From Prosthecobacter gellanilyticus (lineage in GTDB: Bacteria > Verrucomicrobiota > Verrucomicrobiia > Verrucomicrobiales > Verrucomicrobiaceae), in NCBI RefSeq assembly GCF_007992435.1, contig NZ_BKAG01000026.1, forward strand, positions 1 to 64,000: a stretch of DNA of 64,000 nucleotides. The letters are read 5' to 3'. Below the pieces are notes generated by a model that did no database searches, was not told where the DNA came from, and saw nothing but the letters and a program-made list of their open reading frames with translations. This document shows positions 11,571 to 20,019 of this stretch, piece by piece (position 1 is the stretch's first letter; every line of letters begins with the position of its first letter). The position numbers and the translations under genes are program-made.

Positions 11571-12305
11571 ATGCCAGACGCACCAGAACCTCCTCCACGG
11601 TCGCCGCTGTATTTTATCAAGCGCGAATATGAGTCTCTGGAGGTGCGATGGCATCCTTTTAAGGATTACGTTGACGGAGTTTCCATTTCGCCTGCCTCAG
11701 GAGTTGGGCAAACGGGGGGTGTGCAACAATTAGGCGACAGACATTACCTCTTTGCGGGGCTTTCTGCCAACTGTGACTATAGGATTTCGATTCGAGAATG
11801 CTCGGATGTTGAAGTGTGCCATCACGTAGGCGGAGAGGATGGGGGCGAGGTTTGCCACACTGAAAAGCAGTGCGAGACGCGCACCAGCCAGCAGATTTAC
11901 ACCCGCCCACCACATCTGCCGCTGAAGATCGAACGCCTGCTCTCAGATCCGACGGAATCCGGCGTGCGCGTATATTGGCTCATCAAGCAAGAATCCCTCG
12001 AGCCCGTGGAATACGACTCCCTGCTGCGTATCCAACTGGGCAAGCTGCACATGGGCGGCAAGGACAAGTATGACTACTACACCATGTTGGAATTCGATGT
12101 CGGCGCGAACTCGCACTTTTTCGATTTCACCATCGACCTGCGCAACACTTACATGCTGCGCTGCATCGCCCATGTAAACCTAGAGGGCAGCACATTCAAA
12201 AACGAATCCCGTTGGGAAGCGCCGTGGCGGGCGATTTCGCTGGGTGGGGGGACGGCACGGTGTGTGCATGGGTTCGAATTGGCGAGGCAACCTTTTGCGT
12301 CATGA
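11571..12305 (+). CDS. Hypothetical FN3-like protein with a Cys/His cluster
   Basis: The 244-residue protein has two apparent beta domains. The first (about 15-110) has fibronectin-III-like spacing: ESLEVRWHPF, then HYLFAGLSANCDYRISIREC. The second (about 115-225) repeats this idea with GVRVYWLIKQES and NTYMLRCIAHVNLEGS. Between them is an unusual cluster: C77, C83, H84, H85, C95, H96 and C101, which could bind a metal or form disulfides. No signal peptide is visible. It follows the HlyD-like gene by 8 bp and its stop overlaps the next start (ATGA at 12302). The domain assignment is inference. Confidence 0.68.
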   Translation: MPDAPEPPPRSPLYFIKREYESLEVRWHPFKDYVDGVSISPASGVGQTGGVQQLGDRHYLFAGLSANCDYRISIRECSDVEVCHHVGGEDGGEVCHTEKQCETRTSQQIYTRPPHLPLKIERLLSDPTESGVRVYWLIKQESLEPVEYDSLLRIQLGKLHMGGKDKYDYYTMLEFDVGANSHFFDFTIDLRNTYMLRCIAHVNLEGSTFKNESRWEAPWRAISLGGGTARCVHGFELARQPFAS

Positions 12306-13096
12306 GCACTCTCAAAAAACAGATTGAAGGACTGAAGGGACGGATCCCTGACGCAGCCGTCAAGCGGCTTGATGCTCTGAGCAAGAAGCCCGACGCTGGG
12401 GTCAGGCCTGAGAAAGCCACAATAGACCGAAACTCTCGTGTCTGGAAGGAAGTCGCACAGGCTGGCAAGCTTCCATTAGTAGGCATCCCACATTCAAGCA
12501 AGCTAATGAGTCATTACATGGACTCCAAAAGAGCGGAGCCTGATCTCCTAGAAATCACAGATGTGCCTGAGCAGTGGCGAACCAAGCTTGTTGAGAAGCT
12601 TGGCACGAAGCCCAAAACCGTTTTGAACAGTAGGTTGGCTTACACAGTTGGGGTGCCAGATTTTCAAAACAGCCTGGGATATGCGGATTATTACGTGGAT
12701 AACCCCCGACCGGGTGTGGCTCGATATGTCATTGTTGACCGCTATGAGTTTCCCGACAAAGCCACTCGCACGTCTCTTCCTATAAAGAAGGGACAGATAC
12801 TTGATCACAGCACTCCCAAGCCAGGATTGTTCAAGGGTGGATTACTGGGGGCGCGTCTAAACCTAGCAGTCGACCAAAAATCATTCACACGAAGGACAAG
12901 CAAGATAACCGAAGAATTGGGCTATTTAAAAGCCAGCAAGGACAGGATTGATCCCGTGACAAATCGTCCTCAGCAAGAAAAGCTTAGCTTGCCACAGCGT
13001 TACCTCGAAGATTATGGCGTTGACTTTCTGACCGTAGTCATTTTCGAGCATCCTATTCGGAAAGAAAAGGGAACACATCCACGCCCAGAAAAGTGA
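12302..13096 (+). CDS. Hypothetical protein, last main gene of the cluster
   Basis: The 264-residue basic protein begins MSTLKKQIEGLKGRIPDAAV. The ATG overlaps the previous stop by 4 bp, suggesting translational coupling. It has no signal peptide or membrane segment. Segments such as RPGVARYVIVDRYEFPDKA and YGVDFLTVVIFEHP look like beta strands of a globular domain. No catalytic motif was recognised. The sequence from 12212 upstream of this ATG is open in the same frame but overlaps the previous gene, so I prefer 12302. The DNA is relatively AT-rich. Confidence 0.68.
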   Translation: MSTLKKQIEGLKGRIPDAAVKRLDALSKKPDAGVRPEKATIDRNSRVWKEVAQAGKLPLVGIPHSSKLMSHYMDSKRAEPDLLEITDVPEQWRTKLVEKLGTKPKTVLNSRLAYTVGVPDFQNSLGYADYYVDNPRPGVARYVIVDRYEFPDKATRTSLPIKKGQILDHSTPKPGLFKGGLLGARLNLAVDQKSFTRRTSKITEELGYLKASKDRIDPVTNRPQQEKLSLPQRYLEDYGVDFLTVVIFEHPIRKEKGTHPRPEK

Positions 13097-13139
13097 TCTT
13101 CGCCAGCAATTTAGCATCTCAAAACAGCCCACATACAGC

Positions 13140-13328
13140 ATGGAAGCCAAACTCAAAACACTCGTCAAAGCCATCAATGATGCGATGGAAGCCTTTCGCC
13201 TCAGCACCACTGACGGCCAGATTCTGGACCTGGAAATCAAGAAGACGGTGACGACCTGCAAGGTCAGCCGTATTCGCGTTAAGGTGGACAAACTCACTGT
13301 CGCAGCAGATGCAGAGGCGTGGCCGTAA
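13140..13328 (+). CDS. Small hypothetical protein abutting the transposase remnant
   Basis: The 62-residue product starts MEAKLKTLVKAINDAMEAF, helical at the N-terminus, then beta-like (LDLEIKKTVTTCKVSRIRVK). It has no recognised family. It follows the five-gene cluster by 43 bp on the same strand and could be its last member. The last codons overlap the start of the transposase remnant, so the C-terminus may have been changed by that insertion. It may not be a functional gene. Confidence 0.4.
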   Translation: MEAKLKTLVKAINDAMEAFRLSTTDGQILDLEIKKTVTTCKVSRIRVKVDKLTVAADAEAWP

Positions 13329-13876
13329 TCGCCACCTTCCGCCTCGCCGATTGGCTGCCGCGTGAACTCCTCGACGACTGGCTTCGCGCTTCTTCTTCGC
13401 CAAAGCGACGACGAACAAGCCGCGGCGCCTTCCTCGCCGCGAATCCACCACCGTGGGATGATCTCACCGAAGCCTGCTACCACGGCCCGTTCTCCGACAA
13501 GCTCGACGAACGCCGCGCACGGCTCCTGCGCCTTGCGTGATCCACGCCTCGCCCAAATTGTGGCCGACCGCCTCCATCACTTCGACGGCCAGCGCTACGA
13601 CCTCTGGAGCTACGTCATCATGCCCAATCACGTCCACGTCCTCTTCACGCTCCGCGACGGCGAATCGCTGCCCGACACGCTGCAAGGCTGGAAAGGCGTT
13701 TCGAGCCGTCTCATCCACAAATCGGTCTCTGTGACCTCAATCCCTTCTGGCAGCCCGACTACTTCGACCGGCTCATCCGCAGTCCCGAACATTTCAGCAT
13801 CGTGAGTGCCTACATTCGTGAAAATCCGACCAAAGCAGGTTTGAAGACGGGCTTTGTGCTTTGGGAGCGAAGCTAG
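13319..13876 (+). pseudogene. REP-associated tyrosine transposase (RAYT, IS200-like) broken by frameshifts
   Basis: Three frames must be joined to read one RAYT. Frame one (13319-13537) gives ATFRLADWLPRELLDDW and ACYHGPFSDKLDERRARLL. Frame two (about 13530-13722) gives LRDPRLAQIVADRLHHFDG and the HUH motif in IMPNHVHVLFTLRDGE. Frame three (about 13722-13876) gives NPFWQPDYFDRLIRSPEHF, then AYIRENPTKAGL with the expected catalytic Tyr. There are therefore two frameshifts, and the usual N-terminal residues before TFRLADSLP-type sequence are missing. RAYTs are single-copy, REP-linked relatives of IS200 transposases. Hairpin repeats follow directly at 13880-13987. Confidence 0.88.
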
Positions 13877-13879
13877 ATG

Positions 13880-13987
13880 GGGGGAGCGGAGCGCGGACAC
13901 TCCTGTCCGCCTCTATCTTCGCGGCTTCGCCGCCATTTGAATGAAGCCGAGAAGCTGCGTAGCCGCGAAGCGAATCTCCGCGCTCCC
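13880..13987. repeat. REP-like hairpin array next to the RAYT remnant
   Basis: A perfect hairpin GCGGACA-CTCC-TGTCCGC lies at 13893-13910 and a second, GCGGC-TTC-GCCGC, at 13921-13933. An outer inverted pair encloses them: GGGAGCGGAGCGCGGA on the left, TCCGCGCTCCC at 13977-13987 on the right. Position and structure fit the REP targets of RAYT enzymes. Confidence 0.75.
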
Positions 13988-14082
13988 TTCTTGCAGCCCG
14001 ATTGCCTGCGGTGCTGAAGATCAATGGATGCAGGGTCGTATTGCAAAAGCCGCGTTCGCGGCCACCGAAGAACTTCCCACGC

Positions 14083-16584
14083 ATGTCTCTTTCCCGAATC
14101 CTCGCTCTGCCAGTCTTGTTTTTGGCCTCCACGGTCTTCGCCCAAAAGGGAGGCTCAGGGTTGGAGGTGCCGCCTTCGCTGGTGCCTGCGGAGCTGGTGC
14201 CGGATACGCGGGCGCTGTCGGCGGAGGAGGAGTTGAAGACGTTTCAGGTGGCGCCGGGGTATCGCGTGGAGCTGGCGGCGAGTGAGCCGTTGGTGGGGGA
14301 TCCGATCTTTGCGCAGTTTGGGCCGGATGGCCGAATGTGGGTGGTGGAGATGCTGGGGTATATGCCGGACATTCATGGCAATCGTGAGGATGAGCCGGTG
14401 GGCCGGATTGTGATCCTTGCTGATTCGGATGGCGACGGGCGGTTTGATCAAAGCAAGGTGTTCCTGGATCAGCTCATCATGCCGCGCACGGTGCTGCCAG
14501 TCGGTGATGGCGCGCTGGTGGGCGCGCCGCCGATGCTCTGGTATTGCCCGGACAAAAATGGCGATGGCAAGGCGGACGAGAAGATCGTGGTGGCACAGGA
14601 TGCCGGCGCGCAGACCATCCCGGGCCGCCCTGAGCTGGCGAACCCGGAGCATGGGGCGAACTCGCCGCTCTGGGCGCTGGATAACTGGATCTACTTTGCG
14701 GAATACGCGGCGCGTTTCCGCTGGCGTGGCGCAGGTGCTTTCGAGCGCAGCCTCTCCTCCGTGCGCGGGCAGTATGGGCTGAGCCAGGACGATTTTGGCC
14801 GCCTTTTCTACAACTACAATTCCGGCCATCTGCAGGGCGACATGTGGCCCTCCCACTATCGTCTGCGCAATCCGCACTATGCGAAGTCGGGCGGCCGCAT
14901 CGCACCACCGGTGAGTCAGGCGGTGTGGCCCATCCGTGTGACGCCGGGCACGAACCGCGCCTACATCCCGGAGAACATGGCGGGTCACAAGATCAAGAAT
15001 TTTACCGCGGCGTGCTCACCCTGGATTTACCGGGGCGATCTCTTCCCCGCGGATGCCCTGGGCAATGCCTTTGCGTGTGAGCCAGCGCTGCATCTGGTGA
15101 AGCGGGACATCATGACCCTTGAAAAGGGCAAGCTCGTGGCGCGTGAAGCTTATCAGCAGCGTGAATTTCTCGCGTCCACGGATGAACGCTTCCGCCCTGT
15201 CAGCCTAACCACAGGTCCAGATGGAGCGCTTTACGTCATCGACTTCTATCGCGGCATCATCCAGCACCGCATCTCGCTGAGTCCCTACTTGGAAAAGTAT
15301 ATCCAGGAGCATGATCTGGTGGAGCCGCGCGGCCTTGGGAGGATCTGGCGCATCGTGCCTGAAAATGCGAAGAAGCGTCCTGCGCCGAATCTCGCGAAGA
15401 TGGACAGTGCTGGCCTCGTCCCGCTGCTCGCGCACACGAATTCCTGGCATCGGGAGACGGCGCAGCGCCTCCTTGTCGAACGTGCGGATATCGCGACTGT
15501 TCCCGCGCTGGAAGCTCTCACGCGCGGTGAGGCTGCGCTCGGTCGCATGCATGCTTTGTGGACTCTGGATGGCATGGGCAAGAGCCCCTGGCCAGTGGTC
15601 GAGTCGGCCCTCGCTGATGCTGATGCCCGTGTACGCAATAGCGCGGTGCGCATTGCTGAAGGGTTCTTTGCTGGAGACGTGCGCGCCGCTGCGGTTAGCA
15701 AGCTCATCGCCCTCTCCACCACTGAAGCGGACTCGCAGGTGCAAACGCAGATCGCCCTCACGCTGGGCGAGGCCAAGGACTCGAAAGCCGACCAAGCCCT
15801 GGCTGCGATGGCCAGCCGCGTGACGGATCATCCTTATCTGGTTGAAGCCCTCCTCAGTGGTGTGAAGGGTCGCGAGCTGGAGCTGCTGGAGCATTGCCTA
15901 ACCACAAGCAGCGGCAAGACGCTGATCCCAGGACTGGCTGGCTGTGTGGCGGCGGAACGCAACCCGGCGCGTGTCACCAAGCTGCTGACGATCGTGGAAA
16001 TGGCTGGTGCCACGCCGCGCAAAGTCCTGCTCGCCGGATTCGCTGCCGATGCGGCGGATTTCACGCGCCGGACGGTGAAGCTCGAGGCCAGACCTGCGCT
16101 TCTTGACACTCCTGGCACGGAGAAGGTAGCAGGCATGCTCACCTGGCCGGGCAAACCCGTGCCTGCAGGTTTCAAGCCGCCGCGCGCGCTGACGGCGGAT
16201 GAGCAAGGCCGTTTTGAGATGGGCAAGGCGCTTTACGCCGGCATCTGCGCGGGCTGCCACCAGCCGAGCGGTTCAGGGCTCGATGGCATCGCCCCACCAC
16301 TGGTTGATTCCGAATGGGTGACGGGCTCGCCCGAGCGGCTCTCCCGCATCGTGCTTCACGGAGTGCGTGGTTACCTCACGGTCAAAAAGAGGCGCCACCA
16401 GCTCGACATGCCGCCGCTCGGCGCCCTGGGTGATGAGCCTCTGTCCGCCATTCTCACCTATATCCGGCGCGAGTGGGAGCATGGTGCGGAGCCCATCTCA
16501 CCGGACTTTATGAAAGCGGTCCGCGAGAAGGAATCGCGGCGCACGGATTCCTGGACGGAGCAGGAGCTGCTGAAGATTCCGTGA
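14083..16584 (+). CDS. PVC-type membrane-bound dehydrogenase / HEAT / cytochrome c protein
   Basis: The 833-residue exported protein has a signal peptide MSLSRILALPVLFLASTVFA. A beta-propeller dehydrogenase-like part follows (about 30-430, with RMWVVEMLGYMPDIHGN and RPVSLTTGPDGALYVIDFYRG). A HEAT-like helical region (about 450-640) comes next, then a C-terminal cytochrome c domain with CAGCH at 722-726 and distal Met candidates near LDMPPLGAL. Such fusions are characteristic of Planctomycetota and Verrucomicrobiota, and the substrates are unknown. The upstream in-frame codon at 14002 adds 27 residues overlapping REP-derived sequence, so 14083 is preferred. Confidence 0.85.
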   Translation: MSLSRILALPVLFLASTVFAQKGGSGLEVPPSLVPAELVPDTRALSAEEELKTFQVAPGYRVELAASEPLVGDPIFAQFGPDGRMWVVEMLGYMPDIHGNREDEPVGRIVILADSDGDGRFDQSKVFLDQLIMPRTVLPVGDGALVGAPPMLWYCPDKNGDGKADEKIVVAQDAGAQTIPGRPELANPEHGANSPLWALDNWIYFAEYAARFRWRGAGAFERSLSSVRGQYGLSQDDFGRLFYNYNSGHLQGDMWPSHYRLRNPHYAKSGGRIAPPVSQAVWPIRVTPGTNRAYIPENMAGHKIKNFTAACSPWIYRGDLFPADALGNAFACEPALHLVKRDIMTLEKGKLVAREAYQQREFLASTDERFRPVSLTTGPDGALYVIDFYRGIIQHRISLSPYLEKYIQEHDLVEPRGLGRIWRIVPENAKKRPAPNLAKMDSAGLVPLLAHTNSWHRETAQRLLVERADIATVPALEALTRGEAALGRMHALWTLDGMGKSPWPVVESALADADARVRNSAVRIAEGFFAGDVRAAAVSKLIALSTTEADSQVQTQIALTLGEAKDSKADQALAAMASRVTDHPYLVEALLSGVKGRELELLEHCLTTSSGKTLIPGLAGCVAAERNPARVTKLLTIVEMAGATPRKVLLAGFAADAADFTRRTVKLEARPALLDTPGTEKVAGMLTWPGKPVPAGFKPPRALTADEQGRFEMGKALYAGICAGCHQPSGSGLDGIAPPLVDSEWVTGSPERLSRIVLHGVRGYLTVKKRRHQLDMPPLGALGDEPLSAILTYIRREWEHGAEPISPDFMKAVREKESRRTDSWTEQELLKIP

Positions 16585-16640
16585 CGCGAGTTCTCGATCT
16601 ATTGATGGAAGACTCATCCACGCTGTAGCATGGATCTGCC

Positions 16641-17018
16641 ATGAACGACCATCCACTGCCAAACCTCCGCAACCAGCTTCTCCGTCTGCACAAGCTGCTC
16701 ATGGATGCCGAACGGGCGGTGTATGAGACGGAGGGGAACGTCACTTTGTCCCCCTTGCAGCTACTGCAATTGCTAACGGAGCATGAGCGCTTTGCCTGGC
16801 TGAGGCAGCTCTCACAACTGGTGGTGACGATCGATGAGGCGGAAGCGGAGAAGCCGCCCATCACGCTGGAGCGGATGGATGCGCTGGTGGGTGAGGCGCG
16901 GCATTTGCTCATGGGCTCCGAAGAGCCGGGGAGCTTCGCGGTGCGTTATGCTGAGGCCCGTGGACGTGATGCGACGGTGGCGGCGGCGCATGCGGAGATC
17001 AGCAAGAGCTTTGAGTGA
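16641..17018 (+). CDS. Conserved hypothetical protein (125 residues)
   Basis: The protein is helical, starts MNDHPLPNLRNQLLRLHKLL, and has LSPLQLLQLLTEHERFAWL followed by LSQLVVTIDEAEAE. I recall similar short proteins of unknown function in other Gram-negative bacteria, but no named domain. No signal peptide or membrane helix is present. It stands alone, 56 bp after the dehydrogenase gene on the same strand and convergent with the sugar isomerase. Confidence 0.7.
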   Translation: MNDHPLPNLRNQLLRLHKLLMDAERAVYETEGNVTLSPLQLLQLLTEHERFAWLRQLSQLVVTIDEAEAEKPPITLERMDALVGEARHLLMGSEEPGSFAVRYAEARGRDATVAAAHAEISKSFE

Positions 17019-17332
17019 GGTGGCAGCGGCGCTTTTGGGCTGAGCTTCACCCTTGAGTATGCTCACCAGATTCACGCCCCACCATGAACATCGCATGTTT
17101 CGCGAGTCTCCCGTGTGAAAGGAGCTTCCACAGGGTTGGGCAACTCCTACGGAGTTGATTTTCAGAAGTGTTTTCAACACGACTGACCAGGGGTTTCGCT
17201 CGCTAACGCTCGCTGCACCCCTGGCTATTCATGGGGAACCACTCCGTGGTTCGATGCAGAAGGCTTTGCGATCAGGAGAGGTCGTTGAAACTTCTCCTGA
17301 TCGTTAGCAAACTTATCGTTAGACCTCAGCGA
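17019..17332. repeat. Intergenic hairpin cluster between convergent genes
   Basis: No gene is seen in this 314-bp stretch, but it is packed with palindromes: CAACTCC-TAC-GGAGTTG at 17141-17157, CCAGGGGT...ACCCCTGG around 17187-17225 enclosing GCTCGCTAACGCTCGCT, GAACCA-CTCCG-TGGTTC at 17236-17252, and GATCAGGAGA...TCTCCTGATC at 17270-17301. Because both flanking genes end here, one or more hairpins may act in termination, although no T-run follows them. The arrangement resembles a composite repeat element. Confidence 0.6.
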
Positions 17333-18211
17333 TCAAGCCAGCGCTGCCTGGCAATACTCGATGCACTTCTTCACCTCGGCGACGGCGTTGGAGCCTTCGG
17401 GGATTTTGTATTCGAGCTCGACTTCGGCGGGGAAGGTCCACTTTTCTTTTTTCATCAGCTGCAGCACTTCCTTGATCGGGGTCTGGCCCTGGCCCCAGGG
17501 GACGTTGCCGCCGTCAGCGGTGCGGTCCTTGAGGTGCAGGTTGGTGATGCGGGCGTGATACTTCTCGAGCACGGGGATGGGTGACTTGCCCTGCGTGCCG
17601 GCGACGTAGTGGCCGATGTCGAGGTTGAACCCGATGTACTGGCCGAGATCCAGGATGGAGTCGAACTTGTCCATCTCAGGCAGGTTGTTGGTGTGGTTGT
17701 GGAAGCCGACCCAGATCTTGTGCTTGTCTGCGAACGGGGCCACACGCGCGGCGAGGACGGCATTGCGTTCCGTGGTCACGGCGGAGGCGCCCAGCGCCTT
17801 GGCGACGAGGAAGTTGAACTCGATCTCCTCATCCGACTGACCGAAGTTCATCTTGTGGATGTGGATGTTCACACCGGCGTCGTTATACATTTTGCGCATC
17901 TCCACGCACTTGGCGATCTGCTGCTCACGCTCCGCATCGGTGATCTTTCCGCCTTTGATGCCTGCGTAAAGCTGGGTCGGTCCGCCCATGAGCTCGGTCT
18001 CGCTGATGCCGCAGTCGAGCAGCGCCTTCAGCGTCTCCTCGGCGGTCTTGGTCATGCTGCGGAAGCTGTAGGTGATGCAGCCGACGCGGACGCCGCCGAA
18101 CACGGAGTTAGGCTTGTCTGCGGCTGAAGCGAGCCGGGGGAGCGTGAGACCAGTGGCGGCTGCGATGGCGGTGCCGAGAAAGTGGCGGCGTGAGAGTGGG
18201 TTGGATGTCAT
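17333..18211 (-). CDS. Tat-exported sugar phosphate isomerase/epimerase (TIM barrel)
   Basis: The 292-residue protein has a twin-arginine signal (SRRHFLGTAIAAATGLTLPR) and an AP-endonuclease-2-type TIM barrel: GVRVGCITYSFRS at the start, WVGFHNHTNNLPEMDKF mid-way, IGFNLDIGHYVAGT and LHLKDRTADGG near the end. Conserved Glu, His and Asp residues on those strands are likely metal ligands. Family members act on ketoses or inositol-like sugars. Export to the periplasm follows from the Tat signal, and the substrate is unknown. A second paralogue of the same type lies at 47891-48799. Confidence 0.88.
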   Translation of the reverse strand: MTSNPLSRRHFLGTAIAAATGLTLPRLASAADKPNSVFGGVRVGCITYSFRSMTKTAEETLKALLDCGISETELMGGPTQLYAGIKGGKITDAEREQQIAKCVEMRKMYNDAGVNIHIHKMNFGQSDEEIEFNFLVAKALGASAVTTERNAVLAARVAPFADKHKIWVGFHNHTNNLPEMDKFDSILDLGQYIGFNLDIGHYVAGTQGKSPIPVLEKYHARITNLHLKDRTADGGNVPWGQGQTPIKEVLQLMKKEKWTFPAEVELEYKIPEGSNAVAEVKKCIEYCQAALA

Positions 18212-18309
18212 GGGAAGGCGGAACGGTGGTGGGCTGCTATTTCTGTCTGGATGCCGGGGGAAATCAAGGACGTGGAAACAAGCTCATGAAATGCTACTGT
18301 GCATGCGAC

Positions 18310-18660
18310 ATGAAGTTTTTCATTCTCCTTGCGATCACCTTCCTTCTCGCCTCCACAGGCTTCGCCGAGACACTTGTGACGAAATCCTTTGTCGTGGTCA
18401 TTGTGCACAATGATCCCGAAGGCGTGGTATCGTCCGACAACATCACCTATGTCGGCGTCAGCCGGAAGACGGGAAAAACCATCCAGTTGAAGGGTAGGAC
18501 CGTTCACAAAATGGAAGCCGATGGAGTGACTCCCGACGTGTTTCGTGGATACCTTTTCGAAAACGACGGAGCCACCTATTGGGTCGGTCGCCATGGCGAG
18601 CTCACCGTCAAATCCAAAGGACGTGTGATCCTGGAGGAGTCTGGCGAATGGCAGGACTAA
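18310..18660 (+). CDS. Small secreted hypothetical protein
   Basis: The 116-residue protein has a signal peptide MKFFILLAITFLLASTGFAE. The mature part looks beta-rich (TKSFVVVIVHNDPEG, then GATYWVGRHGELTVKSKG). No known domain was recognised. The open frame extends upstream to 18190, but the ATG at 18310 is chosen because it places a clean signal sequence at the N-terminus. It is divergent from the sugar isomerase, whose start lies 98 bp upstream. Confidence 0.7.
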   Translation: MKFFILLAITFLLASTGFAETLVTKSFVVVIVHNDPEGVVSSDNITYVGVSRKTGKTIQLKGRTVHKMEADGVTPDVFRGYLFENDGATYWVGRHGELTVKSKGRVILEESGEWQD

Positions 18661-18801
18661 CCGCTGCCGCAGCGTGGAAGATAATACCGGGGGTCACGCA
18701 GGACCGGATGCGCTTGACCGAGACGGGGATCTATCTGTGACCACCATTCAGGTCGGACCGTATTTGGAAGACCTCATCTGTGTGCATTCGCCTCCAAGTC
18801 C

Positions 18802-19182
18802 ATGATCACCGCTGCCTATCCCTACAAAGCCGATCCTCTCCGGGATGACTGCCCCTTGAATGCGGCGATCCATGTGATTCGCGGGCGGTGGAAGGCCTGC
18901 ATCCTTCATGAATTGCTGGCAGGGCCGCGTCGCTTCACCGAGCTACGCACTTCGTTTCCGGGAGTCGCCACGCAGGCGCTTTCCATGCAGCTTCGTCAGC
19001 TGGAGGCGGATGGGGTCATTCTCCGCACCGTGCATGAAGGCCGTCCTGCCAGGGTGGAATATCGGATCGCCCCCGATGGGGAGGCCCTGCTGGGAATTCT
19101 GGATTCTCTGAGAAGCTGGGGTGAGGGCTATCTGCAAAGACAAACGGCGGCCCGGCTAAGAGAAGAGGCAGTGCCAGTTTGA
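18802..19182 (+). CDS. HxlR family transcriptional regulator
   Basis: The 126-residue winged-helix protein carries the HxlR pattern. C17 is in DDCPLNAAIHVIRGRWK, followed by ILHELLAGPRRFTELRTSFP, the recognition segment QALSMQLRQLEADGVI, and the wing with VEYRIAPDGEALL. Many HxlR proteins sense redox or electrophile stress through the conserved N-terminal Cys, so C17 may do so here. The DUF2306 membrane protein gene starts 61 bp downstream on the same strand and is the likely co-transcribed target. Confidence 0.9.
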   Translation: MITAAYPYKADPLRDDCPLNAAIHVIRGRWKACILHELLAGPRRFTELRTSFPGVATQALSMQLRQLEADGVILRTVHEGRPARVEYRIAPDGEALLGILDSLRSWGEGYLQRQTAARLREEAVPV

Positions 19183-19243
19183 GCAGGCAGGTCTAAATTT
19201 TGGGACGAAGCAGCGGACACTGAGGCGGCTAAAGCTGGCTGCC

Positions 19244-19888
19244 ATGATGGACTTCTACTTCCGCTCCCGCAGGACCGTGGTGACAGGGCTCGTGCTCCTG
19301 ACCGCGTCTCTCTACTTCATCGTTTACTCGGCGCATTTCTTCGATCCAGCACCTGAGGTGCTCGGCAAATACCTGCCGGTGAAGTGGCTTCTCTGGCTGC
19401 ACATCGGCATGGGGTCGGTCACGCTTCTCACGGGTCCCTTTTTGCTCTGGGATGCCTTCCGCATCCGCCATCTGCGGTGGCATCGATGCCTCGGGCTGGC
19501 CTATGTGAGCGCGGTGGCGGTGAGCGGTCTGTGTGCCGTGTGGCTTTCAGCCACCACGGCCTACGCGGTGAACCGGCCTTACGCTTTCTCTCTCCATGTC
19601 TGGGTGGCTGTCTGGCTCTTTTCCACGGGGTTTGCCTTTTATGCGGTGAAGCGACGGCAGATCAAACTGCACCGCGAATGGATGGTGCGGAGTTATCTGG
19701 TCACGCTGGCTTTTGTGGTTTCGGCTTCACTGCTGAAAGTGCCCTTCGTTCAGCGGTTGGGCTCCTTTGAAGAGATCTCTCCGTCCTTCTTCTGGCTGTC
19801 GTGGTCAGTGCCGCTCTTTGTCTACGATGTCTGGCTGGGCCTGCAGGAACGTGGGAAGTCAGAGGCCGGTGCGAAGCTTTCAGCCTGA
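19244..19888 (+). CDS. DUF2306-type integral membrane protein
   Basis: The 214-residue protein has about five or six membrane helices, for example VVTGLVLLTASLYFIVYSAH, WLHIGMGSVTLLTGPFLLW, WHRCLGLAYVSAVAVSGLCA and HVWVAVWLFSTGFAFYAV. The pattern of His-containing helices (HIGMGS, RWHRCLGL, LHREWMVRSY) matches DUF2306 proteins, some of which are thought to bind haem, although that is not established here. It follows the HxlR gene on the same strand and may be regulated by it. Confidence 0.78.
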   Translation: MMDFYFRSRRTVVTGLVLLTASLYFIVYSAHFFDPAPEVLGKYLPVKWLLWLHIGMGSVTLLTGPFLLWDAFRIRHLRWHRCLGLAYVSAVAVSGLCAVWLSATTAYAVNRPYAFSLHVWVAVWLFSTGFAFYAVKRRQIKLHREWMVRSYLVTLAFVVSASLLKVPFVQRLGSFEEISPSFFWLSWSVPLFVYDVWLGLQERGKSEAGAKLSA

Positions 19889-20019
19889 GCTCAAAAGAGC
19901 CGCGAAGGCTGTCATACAGTGCCTCCGGCGAGGTCACTGATCCGGGCCTGACCTGTGTCTGCCATTGTGCTCGAGTTTGTTTAAATCCTCCGCACCGCCA
20001 CCTAACTAATTTTAATACC

